A stretch of 64,000 nucleotides of DNA, taken from the NCBI RefSeq assembly GCF_003688725.1, contig NZ_REFP01000009.1, positions 186,001 to 250,000 of the forward strand, read 5' to 3'. The position numbers and the translations under genes were made by a program. The notes beneath the pieces are model-generated. The model was not told the DNA's origin. It saw only the letters and a program-made list of their open reading frames with translations, and did not search any database. Below, piece by piece: positions 10,106 to 17,547 of the stretch. This stretch comes from Thermoactinomyces vulgaris. GTDB lineage: Bacteria > Bacillota > Bacilli > Thermoactinomycetales > Thermoactinomycetaceae. Position 1 is the first letter of the stretch; the number at the start of each line of letters is the position of its first letter.

Positions 10106-10804
10106 ATGAAATCGAAGGAACCAAATGCAAATAACCAGATTTCTTCCTTTGAAAAAGCGAAGCGACGTTTGAAATGGAAAAAGTTAATGTCCAAAAAGTG
10201 GTTTTTCCCTGCTGTCTATCTCTTTGTGGCGGCACTGATTTTAAGTGTGGCATGGTGGTATCAGGATCATCAGGTGGAAAAAGCATCCAAAACCACCAGG
10301 GATTTGGTGGAACAAAATCTTCCCCAAGAGCCGATTCCGACCAATCCGACCGATGATGACATGATATTGCCTGTCGCCAAAAATGCCCATGCCGACAAAA
10401 CCATGGGATTTTATAAGCAAGAAGATCCGGAAGCGAGCCGGGAATCCTCTTTGAACCAATATGCCAATACGTTCACGCCGCATTCGGGAGTTGACTTTGC
10501 GAAAAAAGATGGAGGAACCTTTGATGTGGTGGCGGCATTGGAAGGGAAAGTGGTGAAAGTCGAGGAAAACCCGGTTGTCGGATGGCAAGTGGTCATTCAG
10601 CATGAAAGCGGCATTCAAACGGTATACCAAAGTTTGGACGATGTCCGCGTCAAAAATGGACAAACCGTCAAGAAAGGACAAGTGATTGCCAAAGCAGGAC
10701 GCAATCGTTTTGAAAAGGAAGCGGGTGTCCATCTGCATTTTGAAATCCGCGACCGGGATCAGAAAGCCATCAATCCGGATGTTTATTTAAGCGGGGAAAA
10801 ATAA
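10106..10804 (+). CDS. spoIIQ: Stage II sporulation protein Q (LytM/M23 domain)
   Basis: A 232-residue forespore membrane protein with one N-terminal membrane span (about 34-51) and a C-terminal LytM domain (about 120-228). In Bacillus, SpoIIQ binds SpoIIIAH across the intermembrane space and forms the feeding-tube channel. Here the complete metal-binding set is visible: H126-xxx-D130 (HSGVD) and H209-x-H211 (HLHFEI). B. subtilis SpoIIQ is known to have lost the first His, whereas clostridial forms keep it. The ATG at 10106 follows TGAGGTGA. Neighbours spoIID, splB and spoIIID support the call; a generic M23 peptidase is the alternative. Confidence 0.88.
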   Translation: MKSKEPNANNQISSFEKAKRRLKWKKLMSKKWFFPAVYLFVAALILSVAWWYQDHQVEKASKTTRDLVEQNLPQEPIPTNPTDDDMILPVAKNAHADKTMGFYKQEDPEASRESSLNQYANTFTPHSGVDFAKKDGGTFDVVAALEGKVVKVEENPVVGWQVVIQHESGIQTVYQSLDDVRVKNGQTVKKGQVIAKAGRNRFEKEAGVHLHFEIRDRDQKAINPDVYLSGEK

Positions 10805-10810
10805 GGAAAA

Positions 10811-10843
10811 AGGCGTTTCCATCCAAGGGAACGCTTTTTTTTG
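10811..10843 (+). terminator. spoIIQ terminator
   Basis: The stem GCGTTTCC / GGGAACGC (one G-T pair) with a six-base loop is followed by eight T, seven bases after the spoIIQ stop. Confidence 0.8.
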
Positions 10844-10958
10844 TTCCCGAAAAAAGAAAAATTGCCAAACATGGCTTGTCATGGCTTGTTTAGAAAGAAT
10901 AACCCGCCTCTTCCCTCAATATAATGTAGCAAATGGAGAAGAGAGGAGGTTTGGCGGG

Positions 10959-11237
10959 GTGCATGAATATATTAAGGAACGAACATTAAAAATCGGACAT
11001 TATTTTGTGGAGACGCGAAATACGGTCCGGACGATTGCGAAAGAGTTTGGTGTTTCCAAGAGCACGGTTCATAAAGACCTTACGGAACGATTGCCGGAAA
11101 TCAACCCGGAACTGGCTCGTCAAGTGAAAGAGATATTGGAATACCATAAATCGATTCGCCATATAAGAGGTGGAGAAGCGACAAAGATTAAATATAAGCA
11201 AAAAACCGGAAAAAAGAAGCAAGAAGTGTCCGTGTGA
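10959..11237 (+). CDS. spoIIID: Stage III sporulation transcriptional regulator SpoIIID
   Basis: SpoIIID is the mother-cell DNA-binding protein that activates and represses sigma-E genes. The 92-residue product begins HEYIKERTLKIGHY and carries the helix-turn-helix TVRTIAKEFGVSKSTVHKDL, nearly identical to the Bacillus protein, then a basic C-terminal tail that is needed for DNA binding in that family. The GTG at 10959 follows GAGAGGAGG; the reading could extend upstream to 10881 but the family starts here. In B. subtilis mbl follows; here mbl is absent and an EpuA-type gene comes next. Confidence 0.96.
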   Translation: MHEYIKERTLKIGHYFVETRNTVRTIAKEFGVSKSTVHKDLTERLPEINPELARQVKEILEYHKSIRHIRGGEATKIKYKQKTGKKKQEVSV

Positions 11238-11517
11238 CTGTGAAAATGAGACGGAAGCACCGGCAGTGTTTACATAAAAACAAGATCTCCGAATCATTGC
11301 CATAATATGTATCCTTTTTCCTTTCAACCCGGTGCTTCTACTGTATAAGAAACTTTCACACTCCTATAAGCTGTAAGTATAGACTTATGTTCATAGTTGC
11401 GATATATTCTATTATGAGTAGAATGGAGCTTATTTAAAAGTAAACTTGATTTTGTTGGACGAGCTTCATGAAATAGAGAGGATCGGTAATAGAAGTTAGC
11501 CTTGGAGAGGAATGCAG

Positions 11518-12270
11518 ATGAGTTATTCTGATAAAGAAAAACACATGGACTACCAATCAGACGATGTGGAGTCTTCAGCAGAAAAATTCAATAATCCATC
11601 GGACCATTTGACAGTGGAAAATGAAAAAGTGGATGATATCTTGCCGGTAGGCCAATTGAAATGGCGAAGAGATGAAGAAGAAGAGCAAGACACCCTCGAC
11701 AGTTTGGAGGATGCCCGGAAGTTTGAGCCTGCAAAGCAAGAAGGCGACAAAGAGAAAAAAGAGGAACAGACGGAGGAGAAGAAAGACTCCGGTAACCAGT
11801 TCCATTCCCATGAGTATGGCGCACCTCCAACCTTCGAAGTGGAACAACCTTCTTCCCCGCATGAAAAACGGCAGCTTTCATTAGAAGATACGTTAACTCC
11901 CATCGATTTTAAGGAATATTCCATTGATCCGGTCATCGGAGAGAACAGCGGCGACGAGAATTTCAAAGAAGAAGTGAAAAAACCGTCTTTTGTTGCAGAA
12001 CAGCCAGTGAAACCGCGGGTGGAACAACTGGACTCCACCAAAGAAAAAAAGCAAAGTGCCGCTTCCCGTAGTGAAGATGATCCGCCGATTGATGAGAAAA
12101 AAGAGCAAATTCTAAAATGGGTTAAAATTCTTTGGCTGCCTGTTTCGCTCATTGTGGCTTTGTATGCGGGATTTGTCGTTGGTCATACCATCATTGGTGA
12201 TCAACCGGCCGGCGATTTCTTGAATTTTGACATGTGGGTGCATATTTATCAGCTCATTTTTGGATCATAA
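11518..12270 (+). CDS. EpuA-domain membrane protein with long acidic N-terminal region
   Basis: A 250-residue protein. Residues 1 to about 195 are strongly charged, rich in Glu, Asp, Lys and Ser, and look disordered. The last 55 residues hold one membrane helix (LWLPVSLIVALYAGFVVGH) followed by VIGDxxxDxxNxxxWxHI-like sequence (TIIGDQPAGDFLNFDMWVHI), which resembles the short EpuA family, often mislabelled as an RNA polymerase beta subunit. In Bacillus that family sits near fabZ, and fabZ lies 2.2 kb downstream here. The ATG at 11518 has the site GGAGAGG seven bases upstream. Its function is unknown; the N-terminal extension is unusual for the family. Confidence 0.6.
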   Translation: MSYSDKEKHMDYQSDDVESSAEKFNNPSDHLTVENEKVDDILPVGQLKWRRDEEEEQDTLDSLEDARKFEPAKQEGDKEKKEEQTEEKKDSGNQFHSHEYGAPPTFEVEQPSSPHEKRQLSLEDTLTPIDFKEYSIDPVIGENSGDENFKEEVKKPSFVAEQPVKPRVEQLDSTKEKKQSAASRSEDDPPIDEKKEQILKWVKILWLPVSLIVALYAGFVVGHTIIGDQPAGDFLNFDMWVHIYQLIFGS

Positions 12271-12315
12271 GTCCCGTCTGTCACTTGGATGGAAGACGGG
12301 CTCTTTCCTTTTTTA
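12270..12315 (+). terminator. Terminator after EpuA-type gene
   Basis: CCCGTCT (12273-12279) pairs with AGACGGG (12294-12300) and is followed by CTCTTTCCTTTTTT. Confidence 0.75.
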
Positions 12316-12356
12316 TTAACCATCCGTTCGGTAAACTGTAAGAAGGGGGGTCCTGA

Positions 12357-12878
12357 ATGAATTTGCCCAATTTCTTGACCATGATTCGCCTTTTTTTGAT
12401 TCCTGCGTATTTTGTTGCATTTTTTTCGGACACGCCATGGAATGTGTACTGGGCGTTTGGGATCATTCTTCTTGCGGGGTTAACCGATGTCATTGACGGG
12501 TATGTGGCCAGAAAGACAAAGCAAGTGACCCAGATTGGAATCATGCTGGATCCTTTGGCGGACAAATTAATGATGCTCTCTGTTTTTTTATCCCTGATGA
12601 TCTCCGGAAAAATCGGAGTTTGGGCTGCCTTTATCATTGTCTTGCGCGATGTGTCCATGATCCTTTTTTCTGTTTTCCTGAAGCTGAGAGGCAAACGAAC
12701 GGTCCCGGCAAACATTTTCGGCAAGCTGACAACCTTTTTGTTTTATGTCGCTTTATTTTTTATCATGTTTGAATTGCCGCTTGCACAAACTTTTTTATGG
12801 TCGGTCATTATTTTGTCCTACATCACGACACTTTCTTACCTGTTGCAATTGAAAACGGTGAACGAACGGGCTATGTAG
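12357..12878 (+). CDS. pgsA: CDP-alcohol phosphatidyltransferase (PgsA-like)
   Basis: A 173-residue membrane enzyme of the class that swaps CMP of CDP-diacylglycerol for an alcohol, here most likely glycerol 3-phosphate to give phosphatidylglycerol phosphate. The full catalytic signature is present: D44-xx-D47-G-xx-A-R52, eight residues, G61-xxx-D65-xxx-D69. About five to six membrane segments are visible. The opening NLPNFLTMIRLFLIP is typical of PgsA. The ATG follows AGAAGGGGGG. It appears to be a single-gene unit with a terminator on each side. The exact alcohol substrate is inferred; a second PgsA paralogue may exist elsewhere. Confidence 0.82.
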   Translation: MNLPNFLTMIRLFLIPAYFVAFFSDTPWNVYWAFGIILLAGLTDVIDGYVARKTKQVTQIGIMLDPLADKLMMLSVFLSLMISGKIGVWAAFIIVLRDVSMILFSVFLKLRGKRTVPANIFGKLTTFLFYVALFFIMFELPLAQTFLWSVIILSYITTLSYLLQLKTVNERAM

Positions 12879-12880
12879 GA

Positions 12881-12912
12881 AGAATCGGTGACCGGATCCG
12901 GTTCTTTTTTTC
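12881..12912 (+). terminator. Terminator after phosphatidyltransferase gene
   Basis: AGAATCGG and CCGGTTCT pair with one G-T wobble and are followed by TTTTTTT. Confidence 0.72.
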
Positions 12913-12946
12913 GATTTGACTTCAGACGGATTAGGGAGGTTAACGG

Positions 12947-14254
12947 ATGGTACGGAATATGACACGCAGCATTATCGTGGAAACTCCTTCAAAGCCTGGC
13001 AACCTGGGAAAAGTGACCACAGCGATCGGACAAGCAGGAGGCGATATAGGGGACATCACCACCATCAAGATCGGCCCGTTTTCCACTCTCCGGGACATCA
13101 CGGTCCAGTGTGAGAGTGAAGCACATCTGGATCAGGTGGTCACCAGCATTGAAGCGTTGGGGGGCGGCATTTACGTTCATTCCATATCGGACGAAGTGTT
13201 AAGTGCCCATGAAGGCGGAAAAATCCGCATGGTCAGCAAGATGGACATCCGGTCCTTGGCGGATTTGCGCCGTGTTTACACCCCGGGAGTGGCCAATGTA
13301 TGCCTGGAGATCCGGGAGAATCCGGAAAAAGCCAATTATTATACAAGCATTGGAAACACCGTTGCCATTGTGACTGATGGCACCGCCATTTTGGGGCTTG
13401 GCAATATCGGTCCGTTGGCGGGAATGCCGGTGATGGAGGGAAAGGCCGCTTTGTTTGACCGCTTTGCCGGGATCAGCGGGATTCCGATTTTGTTGGATAC
13501 AAGTGATCCGGATGAAGTGGTGAACATCTTGAAACACATTTATCAGGGATTTGGAGGCATTTTGTTGGAGGATATTGGTTCCCCGCATTGCTTTGAGATT
13601 GAAGAACGCCTCAAAGAAGAGTTGCCCATTCCGGTGATGCATGACGATCAGCACGGAACGGCGGTCGTGACACTGGCTGCCGTGATTTCGGCTTGCCGTT
13701 CCACCGGGATCAACCTGAAAGAAGCGTCAGTGGGACAAATCGGGCTTGGTGCCGCGGGTTTGGCTATTTGCCGCATGTTTAAAGCTTACGGGGTGCGGGA
13801 GATTTGCGGTGCCGACCGGCAAGAAAAAGCTTTGGAGCGTTTGGAGAATTACGGCGGCATACCGGTGGGCATGGAAGAATTGATGGAACGCTGCGACATT
13901 GTGGTGGCGACAACAGGGGTTCCCGGATTGATCAAACCGGAAATGATCCGGGAAGGTCAGGTGATTCTCGCCTTATCCAATCCCAAACCGGAAATCGACC
14001 CTGAATTGGCACTCAAATCCGGTGCTTCTTTTGCAGCAGACGGGCGTTCTGTCAATAATGTCCTCGGGTTTCCCGGGATCTTCCGCGGCGTGTTGAATGC
14101 CAATGCCAAGAAAATCACTCACCCGATGTTGGTGGCCGCCGCCGAAGCCATTGCAGATTGTACCAGTCCCGGGGAATTGGCGCCGCATCCCTTGGATCCC
14201 AAAGTCCATCGGGAAGTGGCCCGCGCGGTGGAAAGGGCTGCCGCTTTGTCGTGA
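12947..14254 (+). CDS. NAD(P)-dependent malic enzyme with N-terminal ACT domain
   Basis: The 435-residue enzyme oxidatively decarboxylates malate to pyruvate and CO2. Residues about 7-80 form an ACT domain (SIIVETPSKPGNLGKVTTAIG), a usual ligand-sensing module. The malic enzyme core follows: Tyr111 in RRVYTPGVA, VTDGTAILGLGNIG at 142-155, Lys166 in MEGKAALF, the metal motif LLEDIGSP, MHDDQHGTA, and a dinucleotide-binding GLGAAGLA. The catalytic residues look intact. The ATG follows TAGGGAGG. Cofactor choice (NAD or NADP) cannot be decided by eye. It is flanked by terminators and appears monocistronic. Confidence 0.93.
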   Translation: MVRNMTRSIIVETPSKPGNLGKVTTAIGQAGGDIGDITTIKIGPFSTLRDITVQCESEAHLDQVVTSIEALGGGIYVHSISDEVLSAHEGGKIRMVSKMDIRSLADLRRVYTPGVANVCLEIRENPEKANYYTSIGNTVAIVTDGTAILGLGNIGPLAGMPVMEGKAALFDRFAGISGIPILLDTSDPDEVVNILKHIYQGFGGILLEDIGSPHCFEIEERLKEELPIPVMHDDQHGTAVVTLAAVISACRSTGINLKEASVGQIGLGAAGLAICRMFKAYGVREICGADRQEKALERLENYGGIPVGMEELMERCDIVVATTGVPGLIKPEMIREGQVILALSNPKPEIDPELALKSGASFAADGRSVNNVLGFPGIFRGVLNANAKKITHPMLVAAAEAIADCTSPGELAPHPLDPKVHREVARAVERAAALS

Positions 14255-14276
14255 AAAGTCACAGGGCGCAAGCATT

Positions 14277-14327
14277 GACACTTTGTTAAACGGACCGGAA
14301 AGTCCGTGTAACAAAGTGTTTTTTTAT
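14277..14327 (+). terminator. Malic enzyme terminator
   Basis: A long hairpin: CACTTTGTTA (14279-14288) pairs with TAACAAAGTG (14309-14318), continued inward by ACGGAC / GTCCGT, then TTTTTTT. Confidence 0.93.
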
Positions 14328-14452
14328 TCTCCAGATTGTTAAGAAACCGCCATTTTATGACGCCCGGATGTTTGGTAATTTAAATACGGTTTCGCTATAA
14401 TGGTGACAAGTGATTTCAGAAGGTGAGACGGTTTTTTGAGAGGTGGATGACG

Positions 14453-14878
14453 ATGTTAGATGCAAAACAGATTCAAGAAATTATTCCTCACCGGTATCCT
14501 TTTTTGTTGGTGGACCGGATCACGGAATTGGAACCGGCGAAAAAAGCGGTGGGAATCAAAAATGTGAGTGTGAATGAGCCGTTTTTCCAAGGGCATTTTC
14601 CGGACTATCCTGTTATGCCGGGCGTGCTGATTGTGGAGGCATTGGCGCAAGTGGGGGCCGTTGCCATTCTCAGTGTGGAAGAAAACCGGGGCAAAATCGC
14701 ATTTTTTGCCGGACTGGATAAAGTCCGTTTCCGTCATCAGGTCAAACCCGGAGATGTCCTAACGCTGGAAGTGGAATTGACCCGGGTGAAAGGAAAAGTC
14801 GGGAAAGGCAAGGGTATTGCCCGTGTCGGGGAACATGTGGCGGTGGAAGCGGATCTGATGTTTGCGATCAATGATTAA
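14453..14878 (+). CDS. fabZ: 3-hydroxyacyl-[acyl-carrier-protein] dehydratase
   Basis: FabZ dehydrates beta-hydroxyacyl-ACP in fatty acid elongation in the cytoplasm. The 141-residue hot-dog-fold protein begins [21 protein letters not shown] and holds the catalytic pair His48 ([11 protein letters not shown]) and Glu62 (VEALAQVGA). The ATG at 14453 matches the family start and has GAGAGGTGG six bases upstream; ATG 14447 is possible. A hairpin follows at 14894. Confidence 0.96.
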   Translation: MLDAKQIQEIIPHRYPFLLVDRITELEPAKKAVGIKNVSVNEPFFQGHFPDYPVMPGVLIVEALAQVGAVAILSVEENRGKIAFFAGLDKVRFRHQVKPGDVLTLEVELTRVKGKVGKGKGIARVGEHVAVEADLMFAIND

Positions 14879-14892
14879 AAAATACATAAAGC

Positions 14893-14935
14893 GGGAAGGT
14901 CCTTGGGGATGGACCTTCCTTGTCATGTATTTATT
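14893..14935. terminator. Bidirectional hairpin between fabZ and the tiny - strand gene
   Basis: GGAAGGTCC (14894-14902) and GGACCTTCC (14911-14919) form a perfect 9-bp stem. On the + side only short T tracts follow; on the - side the sequence reads into TATTTTTTAA, so it may serve both convergent genes. Confidence 0.65.
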
Positions 14936-15059
14936 TCCATAAATGAAAAATGCGAAGTCCGAAATAAATCAGTCCCCAAAAAGGCAAGCTGATGAGAAAG
15001 GCATTCAACATGCCGAGGAATCCGTCATAGGAGTCGCTGGCGATTCTTTGTCTTTTCAT
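14931..15059 (-). CDS. Tiny single-span membrane protein (42 aa), paralogue of 27876-27986
   Basis: A 42-codon gene reading MKRQRIASDSYDG at the start, then a membrane segment with FLGMLNAFLISLPFWGLIYF and a basic, aromatic end (LRIFHLWK). The start ATG is preceded by AGGAGAGGT at seven bases, an excellent ribosome site. The core pattern G-x-x-NA-x-x-x-S-x-P-x-W-x-L-x-Y recurs in the - strand gene at 27876-27986, which supports that both are real. It lies between fabZ (convergent) and the first glycosyltransferase (divergent). I do not recognise the family; a role in the membrane is all that can be inferred. Confidence 0.65.
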   Translation of the reverse strand: MKRQRIASDSYDGFLGMLNAFLISLPFWGLIYFGLRIFHLWK

Positions 15060-15164
15060 GACAACGACCTCTCCTGTATGGTGTTGTACATAGTATCACC
15101 GGTTTGGAAAATGCTATTGACAGTAATCTTTCGGAAATGAAACCGGATAAAGGAAGTGGTTTCA

Positions 15165-16367
15165 ATGAATGGGCGTATTTTGATCATTTCGCATATGTAC
15201 CCGAATCCGGTCAATCCCATGGCGGGAATTTTTGTCCATAACCAGGCAAAAGCTTTAAAAAGAGAAGGGGCAGAGGTAAGCGTGGTGGTGCCCGTTCCTT
15301 CTTTCCCCTTTTACCCGAAGTGGAAAGGGTATCGTCAATTGCCGAAAAAGACAGAAAAGGATGGAATTGCCGTTTATTATGTTCCCACGCGAATGATTCC
15401 GGGGGGATTTTTTTTCCAACGCTATGGCAAGTATTATACAAAAGCCCTGCAAAAGGCAGTGGAGGAAGTACATAAAGCGTTTCCTTTTGATCTGATTCAT
15501 TGTCACACCATCTATCCGGATGGTTATGCAGGAGGGGAACTGAAGAAAATTTGGAAGGTGCCGGTGTTAAGCACGATCCATGGCTCGGACATCATGTTGT
15601 ATCCCAAACGAAAGCGTTCCGTTTATGAACAGACGCTTCGTGCATTAAAGGAAAATGACCTGGTCATCACGGTCAGCGACCGGCTGAAAGAAGAAGCGGA
15701 AAAAATGCATCCCGAGCTTGCGGCCAAAACGGTTTACAACGGTTTTGACCCGGAGAAATTCCGCCCCATGGACCGTCTGGAGGCAAGGAAACGTCTGGGG
15801 TTGAACAGGGAACAAAAAATTTTGCTTTTTGTCGGCAACTTGTATCCGGTCAAAGGCGTTTCTTATTTGTTGGAGGCTTTTTCCCGGATCCGCCAAGAAA
15901 GCCGGGACATTCATCTGTATTTGATCGGGGACGGGCCTTTGCGCCCCCGGCTTGAAAACCAGGCGGAAGAATCGGGATTAAGCGAAGCCGTCACCTTTTT
16001 GGGCAAAAAGCCGTACGCTGAGATTCCCGACTGGATCAACAGTGCCGATGTGATGGTTCTCACCAGTCTGAGCGAGGGGCTTCCCTCCATATTGCTGGAA
16101 TCGATGGGGTGCGGCCGGCCCATGGTGGCGACGGATGTGGGCGGAATCAAGGAAATTCTTCAAGACGGGAAGACCGGATTTCTTGTGCCGGCCAAAGATG
16201 TGGACAAAATTGCCGGTTGCTTGCGCAAAATCCTGATCGATGATCCTTCCCTCATCGCCACTATGGGGAAAAATGCGTTGGATGCGTCCCGTGCATTGAC
16301 TTGGAGCGAAAACGCGCGAACTACCTTACAAATTTATACATCTTTAATAGAACGGAAAAGTTTATGA
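15165..16367 (+). CDS. Glycosyltransferase, GT4 family
   Basis: A 400-residue GT-B glycosyltransferase, expected to add a sugar from a nucleotide donor to a lipid-linked glycan on the cytoplasmic face. The N-terminal half begins with ILIISHMYPNPVNPMAGIFV and the acceptor loop; the C-terminal Rossmann half has KILLFVGNLYPVKG, and the donor-binding E-x7-E region (SEGLPSILLESMGCG). The ATG at 15165 has AAAGGAAG eight bases upstream. It is the first gene of the polysaccharide locus; its sugar specificity cannot be read from sequence. The upstream region contains TTGACAGTAATC, which shares ACAGTAATC with the operator-like site at 27061. Confidence 0.88.
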   Translation: MNGRILIISHMYPNPVNPMAGIFVHNQAKALKREGAEVSVVVPVPSFPFYPKWKGYRQLPKKTEKDGIAVYYVPTRMIPGGFFFQRYGKYYTKALQKAVEEVHKAFPFDLIHCHTIYPDGYAGGELKKIWKVPVLSTIHGSDIMLYPKRKRSVYEQTLRALKENDLVITVSDRLKEEAEKMHPELAAKTVYNGFDPEKFRPMDRLEARKRLGLNREQKILLFVGNLYPVKGVSYLLEAFSRIRQESRDIHLYLIGDGPLRPRLENQAEESGLSEAVTFLGKKPYAEIPDWINSADVMVLTSLSEGLPSILLESMGCGRPMVATDVGGIKEILQDGKTGFLVPAKDVDKIAGCLRKILIDDPSLIATMGKNALDASRALTWSENARTTLQIYTSLIERKSL

Positions 16368-16402
16368 CTTTTTTGATGCAGGGTACTCAAGAGATTTCAT
16401 CT

Positions 16403-16442
16403 ATGTTACATTGAACATTAGATTTTGTAATGTTACTGTAAT
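16403..16442 (+). promoter_or_regulatory. Operator-like element upstream of the sugar-nucleotide genes
   Basis: Contains ATGTTACATTGA (16403-16414), also found at 45900-45911, and TGTAATGTTACTGT (16426-16439), also found identically at 27087-27100. Both matches lie in promoter regions of polysaccharide genes, so a shared regulator is likely. The regulator is not identified. Confidence 0.5.
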
Positions 16443-16493
16443 ATAGATTGGATATGAATTGACTGACTGGGTAAAAGAAGAGAGGGAGATCTT

Positions 16494-17519
16494 TTGATAC
16501 GCTATGGAATTGTAGGTTGTGGTCACATTGCGAAAAAGCACGTGGCAGCCATTAAAGCGGTGGAAGGAGCCGAGTTGGTTGCGGTTTGCGACACCAATGA
16601 AGAGCGTCTTTCCGAGTTTGCCGTCGACGGTGTCCGTGGGTATACCGATTTGAAAGACATGCTGGCTTCGGATGTGGATGTGGTTTGCATTTGCACACCG
16701 AGCGGGATTCATGCACCGCTGACCATTCAGGCAGCGGAAGCCAAAAAGCATGTGATCGTGGAAAAACCGATGGCACTGACCTTGGAAGATGCAGACCGGA
16801 TGATCGATGCCTGTGAGAAAAACGGTGTGAAAATGGCGGTGGTTCACCCCAACCGTTTCCGTCCGGCTGTCGTGGAACTCAGAAAGCAGTTGGAACAAGG
16901 GGCTTTCGGCAAAATCGGGCATGCCAACGCAACGGTTCGTTGGAACCGAAACCAGGCTTACTATGACCAGGCTCCTTGGCGTGGCACGAAAGCAATGGAC
17001 GGAGGCGTGTTGATGAATCAGGCAATTCACAACATGGATCTTTTGTTGTGGATGATGGGGGATATTGAAGAGATTTCCTCTTATCACGCGACCCGTATCC
17101 GGAACATTGAAGCTGAGGACACCTCGGTGTCGGTGATCCGCTTTAAAAACGGGGCACTCGGGGTGTTGGAAGCTGCGGTCACCATTTATCCGAAAAACTT
17201 GGAAGAATCATTAAGTATTTTTGGCGAAAAGGGGACCGCGGTGATTGGCGGGCCGACGGCCAACTGGATCAAAGAATGGAAATTTGAAGGCCTGCCGGAT
17301 GAAGAGGCTCAAAACACAATCCGCCGGGTGGAACAAGATCCATTCGGAATTCCGGGACATCAGTGCATCATTCAAGATATGACCGAAGCGGTGTTAAAAG
17401 ACCGGAAGCCGGTCGTTTCCGGCGAAGAAGGACGCAAGGCGTTGAGCTTTGTGATCGGATGCCAGTTGGCTGCCGAAAGAAACCGGCCGGTCCGGATGGA
17501 CGAATTAAACCGAAAATAA
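16494..17519 (+). CDS. Gfo/Idh/MocA-family dehydrogenase (WbpB/WlbA-like)
   Basis: A 341-residue NAD-dependent sugar-nucleotide 3-dehydrogenase. The N-terminal Rossmann fold shows YGIVGCGHIAKKHVAAI and the EKP motif (VIVEKPMALTLEDAD) at the fold's end; a C-terminal substrate domain follows with HNMDLLLWMMG. In the next-door context (aminotransferase, UDP-GlcNAc 6-dehydrogenase, acyltransferase) it fits WbpB/WlbA, which oxidises UDP-GlcNAcA at C3. The TTG at 16494 follows AGAGAGGGAG. The three following genes are closely spaced and probably cotranscribed. The pathway assignment is inference from neighbours. Confidence 0.85.
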   Translation: MIRYGIVGCGHIAKKHVAAIKAVEGAELVAVCDTNEERLSEFAVDGVRGYTDLKDMLASDVDVVCICTPSGIHAPLTIQAAEAKKHVIVEKPMALTLEDADRMIDACEKNGVKMAVVHPNRFRPAVVELRKQLEQGAFGKIGHANATVRWNRNQAYYDQAPWRGTKAMDGGVLMNQAIHNMDLLLWMMGDIEEISSYHATRIRNIEAEDTSVSVIRFKNGALGVLEAAVTIYPKNLEESLSIFGEKGTAVIGGPTANWIKEWKFEGLPDEEAQNTIRRVEQDPFGIPGHQCIIQDMTEAVLKDRKPVVSGEEGRKALSFVIGCQLAAERNRPVRMDELNRK

Positions 17520-17547
17520 ATTGAAATGATTAAAGGAGTAGAAAGCG

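Noticed and set aside
10986-11327. A - strand 113-codon ORF over spoIIID
   Set aside because: It is antisense to a strongly conserved gene; only its first codons lie in free sequence, despite a purine-rich stretch before the ATG.
14943-15140. A + strand 65-codon ORF between fabZ and the first glycosyltransferase
   Set aside because: It has no ribosome site, runs antisense to the tiny membrane-protein gene at 14931-15059, and has no hydrophobic or domain pattern.
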